A stretch of DNA of 64,000 bases from NCBI RefSeq assembly GCF_028198145.1, contig NZ_CP116338.1:2542001-2606000 (forward strand). Reading direction: 5' to 3'. Source of the stretch: Microbacterium sp. nov. GSS16 (lineage in GTDB: Bacteria > Actinomycetota > Actinomycetes > Actinomycetales > Microbacteriaceae). Both the position numbers and the translations under genes were made by a program. Shown here piece after piece: positions 7,466-17,534 of this stretch (position 1 is its first letter; each line of letters starts with the position of its first letter). The notes beneath the pieces are model-generated. The model did not search any database, had not been told where the DNA came from, and saw only the letters and a program-made list of their open reading frames with translations.

Positions 7466-8668
7466 TCAGTACGCGAGCAGGCGGGCTCTGGCATCCCGGG
7501 TGCGCATCAGCAGCGCGTGCTCGTCGGCTGAGGCGAGCGGGTCGCGTCCGGTGATCGCCCGCTGGCGTACCGCGGCGAGAGCGGCGGCATCGCGGATGAA
7601 CGCTTTCATCACGTCTCGGCGGTCGCCGCGCAGGCCGGCCGCCCACTGCAGACCGGTGCGCCGGCCGGCCGGCGTCGCCAGCATCTCGACCTCCTGCGGA
7701 GTGAACCATCCCGCAGCGGCGTAGTCGCCGAGGCGCAGACGCGTCAGCCGCGCCTCCTCCCGTCGCAGCGCCAGGATCGCGATGATGAAGGCGATGAAGA
7801 GCGGCACCTGGGTGGTGATGTACAGCGCGATGAAGTCGCCCAGCAGAGACGAGCCGTTCCAGTACGCGTGCAGTGCGATCGCGCCGACCAGTCCCGTCGC
7901 GGCCGATCCGACAGCGCCTGCCGTGCTCGCACCGCGACGCGCGGCCAGCCCGATGGCGAATCCCGTCAGGGCCGTGAACATCGCATGCGCGAACGGCGAG
8001 ACGAGTCCGCGCAGGATGAACGTGACGGTGAGCTCTCCGGCACCGCCGGAGGTGAGACTGGTGCCGAAGTACTGGATGTTCTCGGTGAACGCGAAGCCCG
8101 CGCCCACCAGTGCGCCGTAGACCACGCCGTCGACCGGGCCGTCGAATGCCCGTCGACCGATCACGAAAACCAGCAGAACACCGGCTCCCTTGGCGAGCTC
8201 CTCGATCACAGGCGCCTGGATGACCGCGGCGAAGAACTCGTTGCGCTGACCGACAGCCAGCGCGAACGCCAGGTCGACGAGCAGCGTGATGCCCACGGCG
8301 GCCACCGCTCCCCAGGCGAGCGCGAAGATCACGAGGCTCTTCGGCTCCGGCTCCCACCGGTCGATCATGCGCACGCCGGTGAGCACGATCGCGAGCGGCA
8401 CGAGAGCGAGGACGAGTCCGACGACGGACGCGCCGACTCCGAGGAACAGCGCGAAGTACGCGATCAGCGCGATCATCACGAAAGCGAGCACCCCGAACAC
8501 CCAGACCGACGCGCTGCGTCCCCGTCGGGCCGGCATCGGAATCGCCGGCATCGCCGGAGCGGGCGCCGGCGCCGACGGGGCAGGCGGGGCGTGCGGTGAG
8601 CGACCGGCGAGCATGGTCGGGAACGGGTCCGAGGGCTGCGCGGCCGACGGCCGTCCTCCAAAGCTCAT
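7466..8668 (-). CDS. PrsW-family intramembrane metalloprotease
   Basis: Polytopic membrane protein, 400 residues, of the PrsW/CPBP-related glutamic-type protease group. Residues 1-52 are a Pro/Ala-rich cytoplasmic leader and about eight membrane segments follow. The EExxK motif (EELAK, 156-160), FAFTENIQYF (about 193) and FAHAMFT (His228) match the conserved PrsW motifs. The C-terminal 90 residues are soluble. The ATG at 8668 lies six bases after TAGGCT on the minus strand (leaderless); a TTG at 8674 is the alternative. In Bacillus PrsW cleaves an anti-sigma factor; no anti-sigma gene is adjacent here, so the target is unknown. Confidence 0.85.
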   Translation of the reverse strand: MSFGGRPSAAQPSDPFPTMLAGRSPHAPPAPSAPAPAPAMPAIPMPARRGRSASVWVFGVLAFVMIALIAYFALFLGVGASVVGLVLALVPLAIVLTGVRMIDRWEPEPKSLVIFALAWGAVAAVGITLLVDLAFALAVGQRNEFFAAVIQAPVIEELAKGAGVLLVFVIGRRAFDGPVDGVVYGALVGAGFAFTENIQYFGTSLTSGGAGELTVTFILRGLVSPFAHAMFTALTGFAIGLAARRGASTAGAVGSAATGLVGAIALHAYWNGSSLLGDFIALYITTQVPLFIAFIIAILALRREEARLTRLRLGDYAAAGWFTPQEVEMLATPAGRRTGLQWAAGLRGDRRDVMKAFIRDAAALAAVRQRAITGRDPLASADEHALLMRTRDARARLLAY

Positions 8669-8727
8669 GAGCAAAGCCTAGAGGCCGCCTCTGCCGCGGG
8701 CGGCACGGCGGCGGGTAGCGTAGAGAC

Positions 8728-9597
8728 ATGCGTTTCGCCCATCTGAGCGCTCGCGATTCCGAGGCTCTGCAGCTCGCCGTCATCGACGGCACGGAGGCCA
8801 CCCTCGTCAGCGACCTCCTCTCCCCCGCTCCGTCGACCCTGCAGCAGCTGATCGAGGGCGGCGACGAGCTGCTCGAGCAGCTGCGCGCCGCATACAGCGC
8901 GGGCGACGCACCGCGGCATCCGGTGGCGGATCTGCGATTCGGCCCCGCCGTCGTCTCGCCCCCGCTCATCCTGGCCGTGGGCCTGAACTACGCCGCCCAC
9001 TCCAGTGAGCTGGGGCTCAAGACCGACACCGCGCCCACCGTCTTCACGCTGTGGCCCAACTCCCTCGCCGCCCACGGCGGCACCACCTTGTGGCCGCGCG
9101 CGCTGAGCGAATCGGTCGATTACGAGGCGGAGCTCGGTGTGATCGTCGGCCGACCCGCGAAGGACGTCACCGCCGACGAGGCGCTCGACACCGTGTGGGG
9201 ATACACGGTCGTCAACGACATCACCGCGCGCGACATCCAGTTCGCCGAGGCGCAGTGGTCGCGCTGCAAGTCGTTCGACGGCTTCACCCCGACCGGCCCG
9301 GTGGTGGTGACGGCTGATGAGATCCCCGACCCGCAGGACCTGCACATCTGGGCGGTCGTCGACGGGCAGACCGTGCAGGACGCCAGCACGGGGCAGATGG
9401 TGCGCAGCGTCGCCACGCTGATCGCGCACCTGTCGTCCTCCGCGACCCTGCAGCCCGGCACCCTGATCTCCACCGGCAGCCCCGGGGGCGCCGGCTACTC
9501 GCGCGATCCGCAGATCTTCCTGCGCGACGGCTCCATCGTCACGGTGGCTGTGGACGGCATCGGCGAGCTCACCACGCACTGCCGCACGTCCGGCTGA
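8728..9597 (+). CDS. Fumarylacetoacetate hydrolase family protein
   Basis: FAH-fold metal-dependent hydrolase or decarboxylase, 289 residues. The N-terminal 70 residues form the small domain and the FAH barrel follows. Metal ligands are in DYEAELGVIVG (Glu133, Glu135) and NDITARD (Asp164). KSFDGFTPTGP (Lys181) is the usual catalytic Lys/loop signature. The start is ATG 8728, six bases after TAGCGT (8716-8721), so leaderless. The family acts on acylpyruvates and related beta-diketo or 2-oxo acids; the actual substrate is not inferable. Confidence 0.88.
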   Translation: MRFAHLSARDSEALQLAVIDGTEATLVSDLLSPAPSTLQQLIEGGDELLEQLRAAYSAGDAPRHPVADLRFGPAVVSPPLILAVGLNYAAHSSELGLKTDTAPTVFTLWPNSLAAHGGTTLWPRALSESVDYEAELGVIVGRPAKDVTADEALDTVWGYTVVNDITARDIQFAEAQWSRCKSFDGFTPTGPVVVTADEIPDPQDLHIWAVVDGQTVQDASTGQMVRSVATLIAHLSSSATLQPGTLISTGSPGGAGYSRDPQIFLRDGSIVTVAVDGIGELTTHCRTSG

Positions 9598-9640
9598 TCC
9601 GAGTCCGCTCTGACGCCGAATCCCCGCTCTGACGCCGAGA

Positions 9641-9666
9641 AGGCGGATGCCGTACGGCATCCGCCT
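9641..9666. terminator. Bidirectional terminator between FAH gene and aspA
   Basis: A 26-base perfect palindrome (arms AGGCGGATGCC/GGCATCCGCCT, centre GTAC) lies between convergent genes. A 15-base direct repeat (CCGCTCTGACGCCGA at 9605-9619 and 9624-9638) precedes it. Confidence 0.8.
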
Positions 9667-9682
9667 CTTCGCATCTCCCTGC

Positions 9683-11143
9683 CTACGCCTGCGGGAGGTC
9701 TTCCGCGGCGATCACGGGGATCGCGGCGGTCACGGTCTCCAGTCCCGACAGGCGGGCCGGCGAGATCTGCTTCATGACCTCGTCGCGCGACATGAGGCCG
9801 GCCTCGACCACCAGGTCGGCGACGTTGCGGTTGGTGAGCAGCGCGGTCTTGGCCAGCGCCGCGGATGCCGCGTAGCCGATGAAGGGGGTGAGCGCGGTGA
9901 CGACGCCGACCGACGCGCCCACCATCGCGCCGAGGCGCTCGCGGTTCGCCGTGATGCCGTCCACGCAGTTCACGCGCAGCGTCCACATCGCCTGACGCAT
10001 CCAGGTGATCGACTGGAAGATCGAGTGCGCGATGACCGGCTCGAACGCGTTGAGCTGCAGCTGACCGCCCTCGACCGCCATGGTGACCGTGACGTCAGCG
10101 CCGGCGACGGCGAAGGCGACCTGGTTGACGGCCTCGGGGATGACGGGGTTGACCTTGCCTGGCATGATGCTGGAGCCGGCCTGCATGGCCGGCAGGTTGA
10201 TCTCGCCGATGCCGGCCTGGGGGCCGGACGAGAGCAGACGCAGGTCGTTGCAGATCTTGGAGAGCTTGATCGCGTTGCGCTTCAGCGACGACGAGAACGA
10301 CATGAAGGCGCCGGTGTCGCTCGTCGCCTCGACGAGGTCGGTCGCCGTGCTGAGGTCGAGTCCGCTGATCTCGCGCAGGTGCTTGAGCACCGTGGGCGCG
10401 TAGTCGGGGTGGGTCGTGATGCCGGTGCCGATGGCGGTGGCGCCCATGTTGATCTCGGTCAGCAGCGAGGCGTTCTCGGTGAGACGGCTGTGGTCCTCCC
10501 CGAGGGTCGTCGCGAAACCGTGGAACTCCTGCCCGAGGGTCATCGGCACGGCGTCCTGCAGCTGGGTGCGGCCGACCTTGAGCACGTCGTGGAACTCGTT
10601 CGCCTTGCCGAGGAACGACTTGCGCAGCAGGTCGAGCTCGTCGAGCAGCGAGACGAGGTTCAGCGAGAGTCCGATCTTGACCGCGGTCGGATAGACGTCG
10701 TTGGTGGACTGGCTGCGGTTGGTGTGGTCGATCGGCGAGAGGAAGGCGTAGTCGCCCTTCTCCCGACCCGCCATCTCGAGCGCGATGTTCGTGATGACCT
10801 CGTTGGCGTTCATGTTTGTCGAAGTGCCGGCCCCGCCCTGGATGACCCCGACGATGAACTGGTCGTGGAACTCGCCGTCGATGACTCGCTGCGCGGCCGC
10901 GTCGATCAGATCGGCCTTGTCGGGGTCGAGCACCCCGATCTCCTTGTTCGCGCGCGCGCTGGCCTGCTTGACCATCGCAAGGCCGCGCACCAGGTCGGGG
11001 TACACCGAGATGGGGCGCTTCGTGATCGGGAAGTTCTGCTCGGCTCGCAGCGTGTGCACGCCGTAATAGGCGTCTCCCGGGATCTCGATGCTTCCGATCG
11101 AATCGGTCTCTGTGCGGGTAACAACAGGCTCAGACGCGGCCAT
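9683..11143 (-). CDS. aspA: Aspartate ammonia-lyase (aspartase)
   Basis: Fumarase/aspartase superfamily enzyme converting L-aspartate to fumarate and ammonia, 486 residues. Seen: IGSIEIPGDAYYGVHTLRA near the N-terminus, GGAGTSTNMNANEV (about 103-116), the helix with HTNRSQSTNDVYPT (about 140-153), and the flexible signature loop GSSIMPGKVNP (323-333) holding the catalytic Ser. The start ATG 11143 follows AAGGATGTG. Length and the THTLRA-type N-terminus fit aspartase better than class II fumarase, though fumarase activity cannot be fully excluded. It is convergent with the FAH gene. Confidence 0.93.
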   Translation of the reverse strand: MAASEPVVTRTETDSIGSIEIPGDAYYGVHTLRAEQNFPITKRPISVYPDLVRGLAMVKQASARANKEIGVLDPDKADLIDAAAQRVIDGEFHDQFIVGVIQGGAGTSTNMNANEVITNIALEMAGREKGDYAFLSPIDHTNRSQSTNDVYPTAVKIGLSLNLVSLLDELDLLRKSFLGKANEFHDVLKVGRTQLQDAVPMTLGQEFHGFATTLGEDHSRLTENASLLTEINMGATAIGTGITTHPDYAPTVLKHLREISGLDLSTATDLVEATSDTGAFMSFSSSLKRNAIKLSKICNDLRLLSSGPQAGIGEINLPAMQAGSSIMPGKVNPVIPEAVNQVAFAVAGADVTVTMAVEGGQLQLNAFEPVIAHSIFQSITWMRQAMWTLRVNCVDGITANRERLGAMVGASVGVVTALTPFIGYAASAALAKTALLTNRNVADLVVEAGLMSRDEVMKQISPARLSGLETVTAAIPVIAAEDLPQA

Positions 11144-11204
11144 GTCACATCCTTGTGGGTAGTGGCGATCAGGGATTCGGGGGATTCCTCTAGTCTACGA
11201 CGCT

Positions 11205-12113
11205 TCAGCGCATGGGCTTGCGGGAGAACTCCTCGAGTCGCTGCTGCGGTGTCAGGGACGCCATGCGCTGCGCCCACTCGCGCGTGAAGTGGTCGCCGGT
11301 CGGCGCTGCGATCACCGGCACCACCGTGTGGGTGATCGTGTCGGGGTGGACGTGCGCGAGCTGGAACGACTGAGCGGCATCCATGCCGTTGACCTCGACC
11401 GCCGGCCGCGCGACGTTCATGGTGTAGCAAGTCGCGGAGGCGACGCTGACGGGGATGCCGGCGAACAGTCCGTGCGAGGAGTAGTGCAGGTGGCCGGCCA
11501 GGATGGCACGCACGTCGGTGTCGCGCAGCACGTCGGCGAGCTCGTCCTGATGGCGCAGCTCGAGAATGTCGAACAGCGGGATGTGGCTGGGCAGCGGCGG
11601 ATGGTGCATCGCCAGGATCGTGCCGTGCGGTGCCGGCTCTCGCAGCACGTCGCGAAGCCACTCGAGCTGATCGGCCCCGAGGTCGCCGTGGTGCCAGCCC
11701 GGAACGCTGGTGTCCAGAGCGACCAGTCGCAGCCCGTCGAGATTCCACACCCCGGTGACCGGCTGCTCGGTCGGCTCGAGATCGAGCAGGTGCTGCCGCA
11801 GCGCAGGCCGTTCGTCGTGGTTGCCCGCGACCCAGACGATCGGGCAGCCGAGATCGGCCGCGAGCGGCTCCATCGCGGCTCGGAGGCGGCGGTACGCGTC
11901 GGGCTCCCCCAGGTCGGCGAGATCCCCGGTGACGACGATCGCCGTCGGATCGCTGCCGGTGGCTCGGATCGCGTCGAGCGTGCGGCCGAGGCTCTCCTCG
12001 ACGTCGAACCGACCGCCCAGACGAGCACCGCCCGCGAGCAGGTGCGGATCGCTGATGTGCACGATGACGTGGGACGCCGGCGCGTGGCGGCCGAACACGA
12101 AAAGGCCTGACAT
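11205..12113 (-). CDS. Metallophosphoesterase, CpdA-like
   Basis: Calcineurin-like phosphoesterase, 302 residues. The metal-binding motifs are all present in order: HISDPHLL (about 19-26), VVTGDLADLG, VAGNHDERP, LAMHHPPLP and LAGHLHYSSHG. This arrangement fits the class III cyclic-nucleotide phosphodiesterase (CpdA/Rv0805) group. The ATG at 12113 lies six bases after TAGGCT (leaderless). cAMP is the family's model substrate, but Rv0805-type enzymes are broad, so activity here is inferred. Confidence 0.88.
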   Translation of the reverse strand: MSGLFVFGRHAPASHVIVHISDPHLLAGGARLGGRFDVEESLGRTLDAIRATGSDPTAIVVTGDLADLGEPDAYRRLRAAMEPLAADLGCPIVWVAGNHDERPALRQHLLDLEPTEQPVTGVWNLDGLRLVALDTSVPGWHHGDLGADQLEWLRDVLREPAPHGTILAMHHPPLPSHIPLFDILELRHQDELADVLRDTDVRAILAGHLHYSSHGLFAGIPVSVASATCYTMNVARPAVEVNGMDAAQSFQLAHVHPDTITHTVVPVIAAPTGDHFTREWAQRMASLTPQQRLEEFSRKPMR

Positions 12114-12151
12114 GCCCTCAGCCTAGGACCACCCTCGCCCGCGGATCCCCG

Positions 12152-12477
12152 TCAGTGGCCGACGACGATGAGAAGGATGCCGCCGAGCACCGCCGCGCCG
12201 CACAGGATGAAGCAGCCGATCGCGGCCACGAAGGCCAGGGTCTTCTGCCCCTCGCTCAACGGGCTCTTGCGCGCCGCCTTGGCCGCCTGCTTCGCCGCGC
12301 GTCTGATCTCCTTCTCGGAGAGCACGGTGATGGCATCCGTGAACTCCGCCGGCGTCACCACCGGAACCCGTCCGGCACGGACGAGCATCCGCAGACCCAG
12401 CGCATAGAACAGCACGATGGTGCCGGCCCCGAGCAGCGCGGCGAGGAAGACGTTGACGAAGGCGCCCCAGTCGATGC

Positions 12478-12481
<4 letters not shown>
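12152..12481 (-). CDS. Small membrane protein coupled to Pit transporter
   Basis: 109-residue protein with an N-terminal membrane segment (VFLAALLGAGTIVLFYALGL) and a C-terminal one (LAFVAAIGCFILCGAAVLGGILLIVV). A basic Ala/Lys linker (EKEIRRAAKQAAKAARKSPL) joins them. Its ATG at 12481 overlaps the pit stop (ATGA), so the two are co-translated. No known domain recognised. Such proteins commonly follow actinobacterial pit genes; a role in phosphate transport is only suggested by linkage. Confidence 0.75.
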
Positions 12482-13953
<1,472 letters not shown>

Positions 13954-14104
13954 CGGTCTCTTTCGTTGGGACTGCCAGGGAGGGGCCGAGAGATCGGCTT
14001 GTGACGAACGAAGAGTTCACCGTGGGTTTGCCATCCGTTAGATGACCCTGATGAATCCTCCCATCCTGCCCGGTCGCGGTCAACTCGCCGGGTAGCGTGG
14101 CAGG

Positions 14105-16225
14105 GTGACCGATTCCCGCATCCAGCCGCCCGCGGCGGCCCGCCGCATCACCAAGCGCTCCCACCACGGCGACGAGTTCGCCGACGCATACGAGTGGCTC
14201 CGGGCCAAGGACGATCCCGAGGTCATCGCGCACCTGGAGGCGGAGAACGCCTACACCGAAGCGCGAACCGCGCATCTCGCCGCGCTGCGCGAGACCCTGT
14301 TCGAGGAGGTCCGCTCGCGCGTGCAGGAGACCGACCTGTCCGTTCCCACGCGGCGGGGCGACTGGTGGTTCTACAGCCGCACCCAGGAAGGCGCCCAGTA
14401 CGGCATCCACTGCCGCACCGCCGCCCACGGCGACGACTGGACGCCCCCCGTGCTCGAGCCGGGCGTGCCGGTCCCGGGCGAGGAGGTGCTGCTCGACGGC
14501 AACGTCGAGGCCGAGGGACACGAGTTCTTCTCGCTCGGCGCCTTCGATGTGTCGGATGACGGCACTCGACTGCTGTGGTCTGTGGATGTCGAGGGCTCGG
14601 AGCTGTACACCGTGCATGTGCGCGATCTGGCATCCGGAGACAAGCTCGCCGACGTGATCCCGAACACCGGCCAGGCGTTCTTCACGCCGGACGGCACGGC
14701 GATCCTGTACACCACGCGCGATGAGGCCTGGCGACCCGACACCCTGTGGCTGCACCGTGTCGGAACCCCCGTCGGCGAGGACGTCAAGCTGTTCCACGAG
14801 CCGGACGAGCGCTTCTGGATGGGCGCGGGCATCACCCGCAGCCGCAGATACCTCGTGATCGGGCTGGGATCGAAGATCACCAGCGAGGAGCTGCTCATCG
14901 ACCTCGCCGAGCTGGCCGCCGATCCGCTGACCGTCGAAACGCAGGTGGTATGGCCGCGGCGTGACGGCGTGGAGTACTCCGTGGATCACGCCGTGGTCGA
15001 CGGCGAGGATCGCCTGCTGATCCTGCACAACGACGACGCCCTCGACTTCGAGCTGGTCTCGGTGGCGGCATCCGACCCCGCGGGCGCACGGCAGGTGCTG
15101 ATCGCGCACCACGCAGGTCGGCGGATCATCGATGTCGACTGCTTCCGCGACTTCGCGACCGTCGAGTACCGCAGCGAGGGGCTCGTGCGCTCGGCGATCA
15201 TGGATCTCGCGACGGGGGCGCTCGACGACGTCGATTTCGACGAGCCGCTGTTCGACGCCTACTTCAGCGGGAACGCCGAGTGGCACTCGCCGTTCCTGCG
15301 GATGGCGTACACCTCGTTCGTCACGCCGTCGCAGGTGCTCGATCTCGACGTCGCGACCGGCGAGAAGCACCTGCGCAAGCAGATGGCGGTCCTCGGCGGA
15401 TACGACCCGGCCGATTACGGGCAGCAGCGAGTGTGGGCGACGGCCGACGACGGCGCCCAGGTGCCGGTCTCGCTCGTGTGGAAGCGCTCTTTCGGCGATC
15501 CCGGCGTCGAACCGCGCGCTGTGCATCTGTACGGCTACGGATCGTACGAGCACTCGATCGATCCCGCGTTCTCCACCATGCGCCTGTCGATGCTCGATCG
15601 CGGCGTGATCTTCGCGGTCGCCCACGTGCGCGGTGGCGGCGAGATGGGCCGGCACTGGTACGAAGAGGGCAAGGAGCTGCACAAGCGCAACACCTTCACC
15701 GACTTCGTCGCGTGCGCACAGCACCTGATCAGCACCGGAGTCACGGTGCCCGAACAGCTCGTCGCCGAGGGCGGCAGCGCGGGCGGCCTGCTGATGGGCG
15801 CCGTGGCCAACCTCGCCCCCGAGCTGTTCGCCGGCATTCTGGCCGGCGTGCCCTTCGTCGACGCGCTGACCTCGATCCTCGATCCCTCGCTGCCCCTCAC
15901 CGTGGTCGAGTGGGACGAGTGGGGAGACCCGCTGCACGACCCCGAGGTCTACGCGTACATGAAGTCCTACACGCCGTACGAGAACATCCGCGAGGGTGTG
16001 CACTATCCACGGATCCTGGCGATGACATCGCTCAACGACACCCGCGTGCTGTACGTCGAGCCGGCGAAGTGGGTCGCGGCTCTGCGGTACGCCGGCGCAC
16101 AGGACGTGATGATGAAGTGCGAGATGTCGGCCGGGCACGGCGGCGTCAGCGGACGCTACAACTCCTGGCGCGAGCGCGCGTTCGAGCTCGCGTGGATCCT
16201 GGACGTGCTGGACCTGACCGACTGA
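14105..16225 (+). CDS. ptrB: S9 family oligopeptidase (oligopeptidase B-like)
   Basis: Cytosolic serine peptidase of the prolyl oligopeptidase family, 706 residues. Residues about 70-400 form the seven-bladed propeller lid and the C-terminal part is the alpha/beta hydrolase domain. The catalytic triad is visible: Ser558 in EGGSAGGLLMG, Asp645 in TSLNDTRV and His678 in AGHGG. HVRGGGEMGRHWYEEGK is the OpdB/POP signature. The length and the acidic region around ILDPSLPLTVVEWDEWGDP match oligopeptidase B, which cleaves short peptides after Arg/Lys. The start GTG 14105 lies six bases after TAGCGT. Confidence 0.92.
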   Translation: MTDSRIQPPAAARRITKRSHHGDEFADAYEWLRAKDDPEVIAHLEAENAYTEARTAHLAALRETLFEEVRSRVQETDLSVPTRRGDWWFYSRTQEGAQYGIHCRTAAHGDDWTPPVLEPGVPVPGEEVLLDGNVEAEGHEFFSLGAFDVSDDGTRLLWSVDVEGSELYTVHVRDLASGDKLADVIPNTGQAFFTPDGTAILYTTRDEAWRPDTLWLHRVGTPVGEDVKLFHEPDERFWMGAGITRSRRYLVIGLGSKITSEELLIDLAELAADPLTVETQVVWPRRDGVEYSVDHAVVDGEDRLLILHNDDALDFELVSVAASDPAGARQVLIAHHAGRRIIDVDCFRDFATVEYRSEGLVRSAIMDLATGALDDVDFDEPLFDAYFSGNAEWHSPFLRMAYTSFVTPSQVLDLDVATGEKHLRKQMAVLGGYDPADYGQQRVWATADDGAQVPVSLVWKRSFGDPGVEPRAVHLYGYGSYEHSIDPAFSTMRLSMLDRGVIFAVAHVRGGGEMGRHWYEEGKELHKRNTFTDFVACAQHLISTGVTVPEQLVAEGGSAGGLLMGAVANLAPELFAGILAGVPFVDALTSILDPSLPLTVVEWDEWGDPLHDPEVYAYMKSYTPYENIREGVHYPRILAMTSLNDTRVLYVEPAKWVAALRYAGAQDVMMKCEMSAGHGGVSGRYNSWRERAFELAWILDVLDLTD

Positions 16226-16252
16226 CGGCCCGGGCGCACGGCGTCCGGCATC

Positions 16253-16282
16253 CGCCCCGGTCGATGAGCTCCGACCGGGGCG
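16253..16282. terminator. Bidirectional terminator between S9 peptidase and pfkA
   Basis: Perfect 11-bp stem CGCCCCGGTCG/CGACCGGGGCG with an 8-base loop between convergent genes. Confidence 0.8.
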
Positions 16283-16283
16283 C

Positions 16284-17312
16284 TCAGCCGAACAGCGCGG
16301 CTGCTTCGTCGTACCGGCTGCGAGGCACGGTGTTCAGCTCGCCCAGTGCCTCGGCGAAGGGCACCCGTACGATGTCGGTGCCGCGCATCGCGACCATCTG
16401 GCCCCACGCGCCGTCGACGAGGGCGTCCGCCGCGTGCAGCCCGAGTCTGGTCGCCAGAACCCGGTCGAATCCCGAAGGGGATCCGCCGCGCTGGATGTGA
16501 CCCAGCACGGTCGAGCGCGTCTCGATGCCGGTGATCCGCTCGATCTCGGGAGCGAGGATCTCGCTGATGCCGCCCAGACGCGGCCGGTTGAACGCGTCGA
16601 GTCCCTTGTCGCTGTACGCCTCGTCCATGCCCTTGAGGGTGAAGCCCTCCGAGACGACGACGAGGGGTGCGCGGCCGCGAGCCGCGGCGCTGCTGACCAG
16701 CGAGCAGATCTCGTCCATCGACATGGGCACTTCAGGGATGCAGATGACGTGCGCCCCGGCGGCCATGCCGGCGTGCAGCGCGATCCAGCCCACGTGCCGG
16801 CCCATGACCTCGGCGACCATGCAGCGCTGGTGGGAGTCGCCGGTCGTGCGCAGCCGGTCCATCGCGTCGGTGGCGATGTTCACCGCGGTGTCGAAGCCGA
16901 ACGAGTAGTCGGTCGCGCGCAGATCGTTGTCGATCGTCTTGGGCACGCCGAGCACGTTGATGCCGTCCTTGGCCAGGCGATCCGCGGCCGCGAGGGTGCC
17001 CTCGCCGCCGATCGCCACGATCCCGTCGATCCGGTGACCGTACAGCGTCTTGGCGATGTTCTCGGCTCCCCCGCGCGTGCCCTCGTACGGGTTGGTGCGG
17101 CTCGTGCCCAGGATCGTGCCGCCGACCTTCGACAGCCCCTTCACCTCGTGGCGGGTGAGCGGGAAGAAGTCGCCGTCGACGACGCCCCTCCAGCCGTCGC
17201 GGATGCCGACGAACTCGAGGTCGTAGGTGGTGGTGCCCTTGAGCACGATGCCGCGGATGACCGCGTTGAGGCCGGGACAGTCGCCGCCGCTGGTCAGGAT
17301 GCCGATCTTCAT
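16284..17312 (-). CDS. pfkA: 6-phosphofructokinase, mixed-substrate clade
   Basis: Phosphorylates fructose 6-phosphate in glycolysis, 342 residues. Seen: the nucleotide loop SGGDCPGLNAVIRG (8-21), GGEGT (102-106), PKTIDND (124-130, catalytic Asp128), MGRHVGWIA and RSTVLGHIQRGGSPSG. The Gly at 105 together with Lys125 is, in the mixed-substrate clade, the ATP-dependent combination; PPi-dependent members carry Asp there. ATP use is therefore favoured. The ATG at 17312 follows AAGGCAG. The 5' region from the helicase terminator to the start is about 190 bases and can form alternative hairpins. Confidence 0.92.
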   Translation of the reverse strand: MKIGILTSGGDCPGLNAVIRGIVLKGTTTYDLEFVGIRDGWRGVVDGDFFPLTRHEVKGLSKVGGTILGTSRTNPYEGTRGGAENIAKTLYGHRIDGIVAIGGEGTLAAADRLAKDGINVLGVPKTIDNDLRATDYSFGFDTAVNIATDAMDRLRTTGDSHQRCMVAEVMGRHVGWIALHAGMAAGAHVICIPEVPMSMDEICSLVSSAAARGRAPLVVVSEGFTLKGMDEAYSDKGLDAFNRPRLGGISEILAPEIERITGIETRSTVLGHIQRGGSPSGFDRVLATRLGLHAADALVDGAWGQMVAMRGTDIVRVPFAEALGELNTVPRSRYDEAAALFG

Positions 17313-17452
17313 GCTGCTGCCTTCGTGCTTCGGGTGGAAAGGATAGAAGAGGCGACGCTGCCTGCTGTCGACCCTAGCGCTCCTCGGTCTCGAAACGCCA
17401 TTCGGAGTCGCCGAAAACGGAGGATCTTGCCGCGAGCGTCGCCGCAATGTGC

Positions 17453-17520
17453 GGTTCTTGGACGATATCGCCCTGAACAGACGCGAACGGGCGCCAAGAA
17501 CCTGTGTTCTTAACGCCCGT
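17453..17520 (-). terminator. Helicase terminator hairpin with a competing alternative helix
   Basis: Hairpin ACGGGCG/CGCCCGT (17487-17493 with 17514-17520) plus an inner AAGAAC/GTTCTT stem, 14 bases past the helicase stop. The strand CCAAGAACC (17494-17502) can instead pair perfectly over 9 bp with GGTTCTTGG at 17453-17461. The two folds are mutually exclusive in a transcript running towards pfkA. Termination is likely; switching is speculative. Confidence 0.55.
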
Positions 17521-17534
17521 AGTCGCTCCCCGGG

